Position numbers and translations under genes: made by a program. Shown here piece by piece: positions 55,918-64,000 of a stretch of 64,000 nucleotides of DNA (the stretch's first letter is position 1; every line of letters starts with the position of its first letter). The notes beneath the pieces were generated by a model. It was given only the letters and a program-made list of their open reading frames with translations, was not told where the DNA came from and searched no databases. This DNA is from Volvox africanus (taxonomy: Eukaryota > Chlorophyta > Chlorophyceae > Chlamydomonadales > Volvocaceae), in contig BSDZ01000004.1 of the NCBI GenBank assembly GCA_030268105.1, positions 2,963,001-3,027,000 on the forward strand, given 5' to 3'.

Positions 55918-56657
55918 CGGTTCGATCACCATTCACCGAAGTAGGCCGCAATACATTCGAGCATTACAAAGCATGATATAATCATATTATCATGATATAT
56001 TCGAGTATATCTAGCTAATCAGGCATGTCGCATTATCATCTACGACATCGCGCTGTCGGTCAACATGTTTGACTCGAGGCTGATAATTAATGCGCGATCT
56101 ATCCGTCGCGTATGCAAGAACGCGACGATCGCGATGGTTGGGTCGGCAACCGAATATCGGTATTCGGACCTTCGCATATTGCATGCGCTGCATTCATTAA
56201 TATCACGGATTACGCGGTATTTAGAATAGTGCTACGAAGGTACTCACACTTGAGATCGAAATCCAGTGAGACCTGTACTGCACATCGGTATCGCGACGTG
56301 GTAGGTGCGAGGACGGCCGCCTAGAGACCAAAGTCGGCTCAACGCTATTTTGGATCAAGTACCCGAGTACTTAACTCAATCTAATTCGTATACATACGTT
56401 TTATGCATTTATATTCGGCCTGAGCTATTCTAGCATAGCATCTTCAGCCGGATGATGAACATTGCCCGCGGGGTCTGACGGCAGACTTCTAATTTGCAAC
56501 TGAGGAACATTGTAAGTTGAATCTTTCCTTATCTTTAAGTCTTCCGCTGACATGTTGCTCGCACTGAAGTGTCTTGCTGTTCGTAAGCACCATGCACGTG
56601 TAGCTAACACTCAGACGTGCAGATTCAGTGCATGATTGAAGAAGGAAGGATACAACA
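55918..56657 (+). repeat. 3' LTR of G
   Basis: 740 bp. Lacks about 70 bp after ATCTATCCGT (56104), present in the duplicate LTR at 58770-59582. Followed by CAGTA. Confidence 0.9.
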
Positions 56658-56905
56658 CAGTAATGGACCCCGGTCCCGAGCCCTGGATCGCAGGCAAGCA
56701 AAAGGTGTATGATGTGGAGTGAATACTGGATTATAGGGTTCGTTGTGTAGGTCGACAGCGACGAAAGCAGAAGGTGCACGAATATCTGGTCAAGTGGACC
56801 GGCTATCCTAGCGAGCACAACTCTTGGGAGCCGACACGTAATTTCTCGCCAGAGATGAAGCCCCTATTAGAGGAAGCTCGTCTACGTGCCACGCAAACCC
56901 AATGG
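56658..56905 (+). pseudogene. Chromodomain end of E pol
   Basis: Resumes E pol after G: MDPGPEPWIAGKQKVYDVE, a TGA, ILDYR, then the chromodomain (HEYLVKWTGYPSEHNSWEPTRNF) to ATQTQ. The usual stop TGA is TGG at 56903-56905. The tandem copy at 59583-59830 keeps TGA. Confidence 0.85.
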
Positions 56906-56964
56906 TCTTTGCAGTCGATGCTGCTTGATGCAGCGAGGACGCTGCATACGGGAGGGGGGATAGT

Positions 56965-57140
56965 TGTTGTATGCGGGTTCGATCGCCATTTACACCGAAG
57001 TAGGCCGCAATCCATTTGAGCATTACAAAGCATGCTATAATTATATTAGCATAATATATTCGAGTATATCTATCTAATCAGGCATGTCACATTATCATCT
57101 ACGACATTGCGCTGTCGGTCAACATGTTTGACTCGATGCT
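56965..57140 (+). repeat. 3' LTR of E, truncated copy
   Basis: First 176 bp of the B-type LTR after the polypurine tract (56950-56964). It stops at GACTCGATGCTG, where the tandemly duplicated segment begins with TTTGACATTGCTATAGCC. The full-length copy is 59890-60706. Confidence 0.85.
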
Positions 57141-57151
57141 GTTTGACATTG

Positions 57152-58710
57152 CTATAGCCAGCGCAAGGTTGAGGCTCTGCTAAAGGGTATGTAGCGTGTC
57201 TCCAGGTTTGCACCGGGCACCGTGGCGTTTGATGGTGTGGATATGGAGGGAATGCCAGTTCCGTTGCCCGGACTGCCCTTTTCTGATGATGTTTGGTAGG
57301 AACCTCCTGCTGAGGGCTTTTGCTAGTTTACAGCCCACCGTGGGAGTGCCGCTGTTGTCCTTGCTATTCAGGTCGGTCTTGCTGGCTGTACGCTGAAGGC
57401 ACTTGCCGTGCCATAGACGCCTTCACCTATTATGCAGGGGTGAATGCCGTGGGATGCCCCCACAGTCGTCGGATTTTGTCTTAACTTTTCAGGTCAGTCT
57501 TGCTGGCCGTACACTGAAGGCACATGCCGTGCCATAGACGACTTCACCTATTATACAGAGGTGAATGCCGTGGGATGCCCCCACAGTCGTTGCATTGTCT
57601 CCCAGCTATTCAGGTCGGTCTTGCTGACCGTACACTGAAGGCACTTGCAGTGCCATAGACGACTTCACCTATTATGCAGAGGTGAATGCAGTGGGATGCC
57701 CCCACAGTCGTCGGATTGGGTACAGTTTACTCTCATGTATGGGAGTAAATGTCCCTTTGCTGGGCAGGATTACCCTTAACCTGTTGCTAGGTCCTCTGCG
57801 TGTTGTGACCCGTCCGTACGTGCTGAAAATCTTGCTGGCACTGCACCGTACGTATTGGGGTCTTTGACATTACTGTAGTACCATGCGTGCTTCGACATTG
57901 CAGTCTGCCACCCTTTTGCAAAGGGGACTCTGTCAAAGGGTACCAGATGTCTCACGAGAGGGGGTCAGAGCTGAGGCGGTGCCTATGCTTAACTTTGCTG
58001 CGACCGCAATGGGTGCGCAAACTGAACCCAAGCCAGTCATGCGTGAGGGAGCTGTTCGTATGCCACGACAGGGTGCCCATGGACTGCTTGTTAGGCCTTG
58101 GTTGCATTTGCAATGCCACCACCACACAGACTTCTGTAGATCCTGAGATCGAAGCCTTGCTGCAAGGACATGCAAACATCTTTCATGATGTCCCTGTTGT
58201 ATCCCGAGGTATCTACGGGTAGTGTCAAAGATTGGACTGCCGACGGTCATCTTTCGACTGGGCCTTTGTAGGCTGACACATCAGTACCTGAAGTACAACC
58301 TGTTGCACGATCCATGTACAGGTTGGGTCCACTATGATGGACGAAGTGCAGTGCCAGGCGACTGATTTGCCTGCTATGGGTATGCTTCACCCCACGTTCC
58401 ATGTATCCCTCGTATGCCTTACTGTGGTACGGAACCTGCCCCTGAGCTTGCTACCACCCCTGCAGCGGTTTAACCAGTCTCGGAGACCTGGATCGCTGGT
58501 AAACGGAAGGTTTACAACGTGGAGCGGGTGTAAGATTATTGTACTTGCCGTGTGGGCTGACGCCGGCATAAGAGGACAATGCACGAGTACCAAGTCAAGT
58601 GGACTGAGTATTCAAGCAAGCATAACTCATGGCAGCCAGCACGTAACGTTTCGCCGGATATGAACTCTTCATTGGAGGAAACCCACATCCGTGCCACACA
58701 GACCCAATGA
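57152..58710 (+). pseudogene. Duplicate of the G pol remnant
   Basis: Same content as 54385-55848: decayed protease region with three tandem units (starts 57368, 57490, 57611), the RT start ANIFHDVP near 58180, then the jump to HPTFHVSLV (58387) and the degraded chromodomain end at TGA 58708-58710. No function expected. Confidence 0.82.
57368..57715 (+). repeat. Three tandem units of the protease segment
   Basis: Units start at 57368, 57490 and 57611 (spacing 122 and 121; last unit about 105 bp). Each contains the GCACTTGC-GTGCCATAGACG and ATGCAGAGGTGAATGC landmarks with small differences. Confidence 0.88.
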
Positions 58711-58769
58711 TCTCTGCAGTCGATGCTGTTCGATGCAGTGAGGACGCTGCATACGGGAGGGGGGATAGA

Positions 58770-59582
58770 TGTTGTACGCCGGTTCAATCACCATTCACCG
58801 AAGTAGGCCGCAATACATTCGAGCATTATGAAGCATGATATAATCATATTAGCATGATATATGTGAGTATATCTAGCTAATCAGGCATGTCGCATTATCA
58901 TCTACAACATCGCGCTGTCGGTCAACATGTTTGACTCGAGGCTGATAATTAATGCGAGATCTATCCGTTTTCATAATATCCCACGTAATCATACTTTAAA
59001 TATTATTACCTCATCTGTGTCATAAACCATACGCGTATGCAAGAATGCGACGATCGCGATGGTTGGGTCGGCAACCAAATATCGGTATTTGGACCTTCGC
59101 ATATTGCATGCGCTGCATTCATTAATATCACGGATTACGCGGTATTTAGAATAGTGCTACGAAGGTACTCACACTTGAGATCGAAATCCAGTGAGACCTG
59201 TACTGCACATCGGTATCGCGACGTGGTAGGTGCGAGGACGGCCGCCTAGAGACCAAAGTCGGCTCAACGCTATTTTGGATCAAGTACCCGAGTACTTAAC
59301 TCAATCTAATTCGTATACATACGTTTTATGCATTTATATTCGGCCTGAGCTATTCTAGCATAGCATCTTCAGCCGGATGATGAACATTGCCCGCGGGGTC
59401 TGACGGCAGACTTCTAATTTGCAACTGAAGAACATTGTAAGTTGAATCTTTCCTTATCTTTAAGTCTTCCGCTGACATGTTGCTCGCACTGAAGTGTCTT
59501 GCTGTTCGTAAGCACCATGCACGTGTAGCTAACACTCAGACGTGCAGATTCAGTGCATGGTTGAAGAAGGAAGGATACAACA
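58770..59582 (+). repeat. Duplicate of the G 3' LTR
   Basis: 813 bp, full length. The palindrome here is CCAAATATCGGTATTTGG: both arms changed symmetrically from CCGAAT/ATTCGG. Confidence 0.9.
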
Positions 59583-59830
59583 CAGTAATGGACCCCGGTC
59601 CCGAGCCCTGGATCGCAGGCAAGCAAAAGGTGTATGATGTGGAGTGAATACTGGATTATAGGGTTCGTTGTGTAGGTAGACAGCGACGAAAGCAGAAGGT
59701 GCACGAATATCTGGTCAAGTGGACCGGCTATCCTAGCGAGCACAACTCTTGGGAGCCGACACGTAATTTCTCGCCAGAGATGAAGCCCCTATTAGAGGAA
59801 GCTCGTCTACATGCCACGCAAACCCAATGA
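59583..59830 (+). pseudogene. Duplicate of the E chromodomain tail
   Basis: Same reading as 56658-56905, with the internal TGA retained and the natural stop TGA at 59828-59830. A polypurine tract follows (59875-59889). Confidence 0.85.
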
Positions 59831-59889
59831 TCTTTGCAGTCGATGCTGCTTGATGCAGCGAGGACGCTGCATACGGGAGGGGGGATAGT

Positions 59890-60706
59890 TGTTGTATGCG
59901 GGTTCGATCGCCGTTTACACCGAAGTAGACCGCAATCCATTTGAGCATTATAAAGCATGATATAATCATATTAGCATGATATATTCGAGTATATCTAGCT
60001 AATCAGGCATGTCGCATTATCATCTACGACATTGCGCTGACGGTCAACATGTTTGACTCGACACTGATAATAATAATGCGCGATCTATCTGTTGGCATAA
60101 TATCCCACGTAATAATACTTTCAAGATTATTACCTCATCCGTGTCATAAACCATACGCGTATGCAAGAATGCGACGATCACAATGGTTGGGTCAGCAACT
60201 GAATATCGATATTTGGACCTTCGCATATTGCATGCGTTGCATCCATTAATATCACGGATTACGGGATATTCAGAACAGTGCTACGAAGGTACTCACACTT
60301 GAGATCGAAATCCAGTGAGACCTGTACTGCACATCGGTATCGCAACGTGATAGGTGCGAGGACGGCCACCTAGAGACCGAAGTCGGCTCGACGCTATTTT
60401 GGATCAAGTACCCGAGTACTTAACTCAATCTAATTCGTATACATACGTTTTATTCATTTATATTCGGCCTGAGCTATTCTAGCATAGCATCTTCAGCCGG
60501 ATGATGAACATTGCCCACGGGGTCTGACTCCAGATTTCTAATTTGCAACTGAAGATCATTGTAAGTTGAATCTTTCCTTATCTTTAAGTCTTCCGCTGTC
60601 ACGTTGCTTGCACTGAAGTGTCTTGCTGTTCGTAAGCACCATGCACGTGTAGCTAACACTCAGACATGCAGATTCAGTGCATGATTGAAGAAGGAAGGAT
60701 ACAACA
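59890..60706 (+). repeat. Family B LTR shared by E (3') and I (5')
   Basis: 817 bp. On its left lie the E polypurine tract and chromodomain; on its right the primer-binding site (60711-60725) and leader of element I. One LTR between two bodies is the expected product of recombination between adjacent elements. Confidence 0.88.
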
Positions 60707-61129
60707 AATTTGGTATCGAGACAGGTTCGTTGCCTGACTGCCTAATGATGCTTGATCGGAAGTAAGTTCTTTCTAGGACGACTGTCGACGATGGGCGACG
60801 TAGCCCACTAGACATTATAGCCAAAGAACTTGTTCACGCCGTATTAGATACTGTTGCTTCCAAATTGTGATTGCTTTTATACCTTTGTAGTTTACTGCAA
60901 TTGTGGTGTGAGCCTTCACTCTGAGTTGCAGGCTTTGATCGCGTGGACTACAGGGACCAACTGAGTACGTATCTGCCATATCTACTGGAAGTCTGCAAGA
61001 GTATTGTCGGTGTGCTGACCGAATTGCTTGTACTCTTGTGCTAGATTCGTGTGAATCGCTTGCACACTTGCTTTAGAATTATGTGCATCGTTTATTGTCA
61101 CGCAATTTGAATATATTGGTCAGTGTTCC
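60707..61129 (+). other. Leader of I
   Basis: Primer-binding site TGGTATCGAGACAGG at 60711-60725, then leader sequence as in B2 with a deletion near 60930. No gene. Confidence 0.65.
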
Positions 61130-61920
61130 ATGTTGGCGGGACATGATGACCCGTCGTATGTAGGCTTGGCATATCAACTTGAGCCGGGTACCGTTCCTAG
61201 AACGTTTGATAGGGATCCTGAGACTATTGACACAATTACTGCTTAAGATCCTCTTGTGTTTCAGGCCCCTATCCATCTTACTATGCCACGCTCGGCAGCC
61301 ATGACGATTACAGATGGAACTGCTGATCAACGGGATTTGCTGTCGCCTCAAATGCAAGACCGCACCAACGGTAATGAGGTGAAGAGGTTTACTATCCTGG
61401 CACCGAAATTGTTTATCTTGCATGATATGAATGTTGAACGTGACATTGCAAATGCAACTCGTTCATATCTACGTGATGGTAGGGATTACCTGCAGTTGGT
61501 CTGTGGCGGTGAGCATGATGAGGTGAGGTGTCTCTTTGTTGGGAATACCCTTGAGGGTATAGCAAAGACATGGTATGATTAATGGATCACTGCACGGGAA
61601 AACTTCACGTTTGATGGGTTGCCCTGCTTGCACGCTTTACCCCAGAAGTCACGTGATATTGAGGCACGCTGTATATTAGCCTTCGGCTCGTGTTTCATGT
61701 TTCTGAATGAAACTGTAACTGCCTACCAATCACGTTTTGAGGCTCTTGTGATGCCATTTGTCCTAAGAGCTAAGATGCGTATTTTAGCTAGACAAAATGC
61801 TTCGAGATTTGTGCCTCATGTGACTGTCATGCAAGCGCAGGACTCATGACTGACAAAATGGGAGTGTATGCAATCCAAGCTTGTGCGTTGGAAGGAGGTC
61901 ACTCTCTGTTGGAGATGTGC
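61130..61920 (+). pseudogene. gag: gag of I (family B, deleted)
   Basis: Starts MLAGHDDPSYVG at 61130, nearly as in B2. Broken by TAA 61243-61245 and TAA 61579-61581 (CAA in B2), the shared frameshift GTCACGTGA near 61645, and the shared deletion joining FEALV to PFVLRA near 61750. A further deletion at about 61920 joins the zinc knuckle (CWRC) directly to the upstream protease region and removes the UAG junction. Confidence 0.85.
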
Positions 61921-63482
61921 GGTACAGGAGACGTAGACATCAATGCCCGGACACTGCCACATGTTTGTTGCTACCATTTCACAGCCAGCGTAGGGCTACC
62001 GCTTTGTTAAATGGTATGCAACGTGTCCTTCGATTCAAGTCAGGCACTGTATTGGTTGATGGGGTGGACGTGGCGGGATCCCCAGCTCTGTTGCCAGAGT
62101 TGCCCTATGCCTTTGATGTCTGGTATGAAGCTCCTGTGGCGGGTTTTGTTAACTTTGAACCCGCCCTGGGATCACTTTTGTTATCTGTGGAGTCAACTCC
62201 GACAGGTTATTGTGTTTCCGTTACTGAAGTCGGCCTCGCTGATCAAATGATGAAGGCACTTGAGGATACCAGTGCCAGTGACGACTTCATCTCGGCAAAG
62301 GAGGTGAATGTGTTGGGGTCGACCCCACAGTTGTCTGATTGTGACAGGTTACCCTCGTTGATGAGGGTAAGCATCCCATCGTGGGCAGAATCACCCTAAC
62401 CCTATCGATAGGCCCTCTGCATGTTAGGGCCCAATGAGTGCAACAAGGTCTCTCGGAGACAGCACTACATGGACATTGGGTGCCGCGACATAACGACAGT
62501 ACCGCGCGCGCATCGATATGGAGTCCAGCACAATTGGCCATTGTGCAAAAGGGAACCTATCGCCTAAGGTACCTTGTCTGTCGTATCAAGATGTCACACC
62601 AGAGGACGGCGGAACTGTGCGGAGCCTATGGTTAATTTCGCTGTAGCGGCGTTCGTCCGCCGAAATAAAGAACCCAAGCTTGAAGGGTGCAAAAGAAGCC
62701 TATCAAATGATAAGGGAAGGTGCCCATGAATTGCTTGTGAGGCCTTGGGTGCAATCGATTGCTACCAGCGCGCAGTCTCTTGTGAACGATTCTGAGGTCG
62801 CAGCCCCCACATTGCCAAACTATAATGATGCATTTGTCATCCTGGGGCTCCCACCTATGTTACCTGCTGACCATACGATCCCTCTTGTGTCCGAGCACAC
62901 CCCGTTTCACAACCTATGTACAGGTTAAGCCCACTAAAGTTGAGCGGATGAAGCGGCAAGTGAGGGATCTGCTCGCAAAGGGTATGGTTCGGCCCAGCAC
63001 ATCGCCATATTCCGCACCGATATTGTTTGTCAGTAAGAAGGATGGGACGTTGTGGATGTGCATTGATTATCAGGGCTTGAATGCGACTACGATTAAAAAT
63101 CGCTACCCTTTGCCGCGCGTGGATGACCTGCTCGATAAGTTGAAAGGCTCAGCTTATTTTTCCTCGATTGATCTACAACAGGGGTATAACCAGATACGCA
63201 TTGCTGCTTCTGATATTCCGGAAATCGCTTTCCGGACCCCCTTTGGTCACTTCGAGTACACGGTCTTGTCGTTTGGACTGACAAATGCACCCACCACATT
63301 TCAAGCAGTGATGGATCGCATGTTCAGACCATATATCGACAGGTTCATCGTTTGTTACTTGGATCATATTTTGATATATTCCAAGACGCGTGAGGAGCAC
63401 CTGAAGCATCTCGAGCTCGTGCTTGAGGTGATGAAGCGGGAGCAATTGTTTGCTGAACGCGCCAAATGTTCTTGGGTGCAGT
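61921..63482 (+). pseudogene. pol: pol of I: protease and RT, cut by an A LTR
   Basis: Protease region (GLADQMMKALEDTSASDDFISAKEVN, about 62230-62310; the DTG is DTS as in B2), then decayed linker, then RT from about 62935 ([35 protein letters not shown]). The catalytic motif is YLDH at about 63355-63366, so the second catalytic Asp of YLDD is lost. Frame breaks occur near 62340, 62400 and 62920. It ends at 63482, with probable target site GCAGT (63478-63482) before the A LTR. Confidence 0.87.
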
Positions 63483-64000
63483 TGTTGTGCTACGGTTAGT
63501 TTCCCGCCGATGCGTAGGTCGATGCGACCCTACAAGGCGAAGTGCTATTGCGATGAACACATTGCATATGAATGAATCTGCATGATATAAATGTATTCGT
63601 GTACATTTATATATGCATGTGGCATGTTGTCATTATCCATCACGACATCGCACCATGGCAAATCCGCCTAGCATGCATGAAAGCCCGAAGCATTGAAGTG
63701 CGCATTATGCTCGTGCTACGAAACGATAAGTAATATTATCTGATATAATATTACTTCATTACAGCACACGTTGAGAGCGCCGCACTCGTCGCGATACATG
63801 CCCTGCAACCGGATATCGTTATCCGGACCCTTGCATCATGCGAATGCCGGAAAGGCTTATACGTTGTTATGCGTAGACATCGCCTATACGCAGTAGGATT
63901 GTCACATCTAGGATCGGCCTCCTGATGTGAATCGTACGGCATTGTGATGCTGCGAGTATAACAGATGCGAGGACGGCTAAGCAAAAAAAGACATTCGATA
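63483..64000 (+). repeat. 5' LTR of another family A element, cut by the window end
   Basis: 518 bp of an A-type LTR, beginning TGTTGTGCTACGG and nearly identical to the A6 LTRs, including the CCGGATA/TATCCGG palindrome (about 63810-63827). Its body lies beyond the window. Confidence 0.9.

Larger units (their letters stand above)
51898..56657 (+). mobile_element. Non-autonomous element G, nested in E pol
   Basis: 4.76 kb, LTRs 51898-52710 and 55918-56657, target duplication CAGTA (51893-51897, 56658-56662). Contains primer-binding site (52715-52729), leader, a long gag and only scraps of pol: a duplicated protease stretch, the first bases of RT, then a jump to the chromodomain end and polypurine tract (55903-55917). 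RT, RNase H and integrase are absent, so it depended on another element. The right LTR lacks about 70 bp that include one inverted repeat. Confidence 0.9.
57152..60060 (+). repeat. Tandem duplication of 54385-57140
   Basis: Second copy of the G protease remnant, G 3' LTR (58770-59582), target base run CAGTA (59583-59587), E chromodomain tail and the beginning of the E LTR. The internal junction LTR/CAGTA/pol tail is the same in both copies, so this is duplication of DNA after both insertions, not a new transposition. The copies differ in protease repeat number (2 against 3) and in the ~70-bp LTR deletion. Confidence 0.9.
38109..60706 (+). mobile_element. Chimeric element E (B-type LTRs and pol, distinct gag), interrupted three times
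   Basis: Parts: 5' LTR 38109-38922, leader 38923-39177 and 47001-47176 (split by A6), gag 47177-48453, pol 48460-51897, chromodomain tail 56658-56905 (split by G), 3' LTR 56965-57140 and 59890-60706 (split and copied by a tandem duplication). The two nested insertions are proved by their target duplications ATAAG and CAGTA. LTRs and pol are family B, whereas the gag and the primer-binding site differ clearly, so E arose by recombination or is a separate B subfamily. Confidence 0.8.

Overview
The window is a eukaryotic, repeat-only region. I recognise no host gene in its 64 kb. Nearly every base belongs to nested Ty3/gypsy LTR retrotransposons (chromoviruses with a C-terminal chromodomain) plus one 5'-truncated non-LTR retrotransposon and one 324-bp terminal-repeat element. 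Intact and decayed copies sit together. Premature stops are mostly CGA to TGA, the pattern of deaminated methyl-CpG. The setting looks like heterochromatin, perhaps pericentromeric, in an organism with CpG methylation. The adenine-methyltransferase-like domains and the RNase H plus restriction-like endonuclease element suggest an alga or another early-branching eukaryote; this is a weak inference.

Names used here: family A has ~833-bp LTRs starting TGTTGTGC; family B has ~801-817-bp LTRs starting TGTTGTAC; D is a different chromovirus with 354-bp LTRs. Layout: 1-2835 A1 pol (+), fused head-to-head to 2836-5029 A2 gag and 5' LTR (-), which lies inside B1 pol (5030-8104, +). 8105-17520 is A3 (+), whose 3' LTR is split by complete element B2 (10086-17014, target duplication CCTTG). 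17521-17754 holds reversed B fragments. 17755-21522 is the non-LTR element with a 767-bp ATT tail. 21523-24299 is A4 (-), inserted in the gag of F (24300-32808, -). The LTR of F is itself split by D (25620-32111, -, target duplication CTCAA/TTCAA). 32809-33194 is a reversed B integrase piece, 33195-37799 the decayed reversed element H, 37800-38108 A remnants. From 38109 runs element E (+), split by complete A6 (39178-46995, target duplication ATAAG, itself carrying the small TRIM at 44536-44859) and by non-autonomous G (51898-56657, target duplication CAGTA). About 2.8 kb of G plus E is tandemly duplicated (57152-60060). Element I (59890-63482) shares the E LTR and is cut by an A LTR (63483-64000).

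The elements encode the usual cycle: Gag particle protein with a zinc knuckle, then protease, reverse transcriptase, RNase H, integrase and chromodomain as one Pol frame. In A, B, G and H, gag and pol lie in the same frame and are separated by one UAG followed by a 7-nt spacer, a 6-bp stem and a 20-nt loop. The stem covaries between families, which suggests programmed stop-codon readthrough. D carries an adenine-methyltransferase-like domain between Gag and protease, and the non-LTR element carries what looks like a degenerate form of the same fold before its RNase H. The TRIM has 90-bp LTRs, a primer-binding site matching the initiator tRNA anticodon arm, and tRNA-type A and B boxes.
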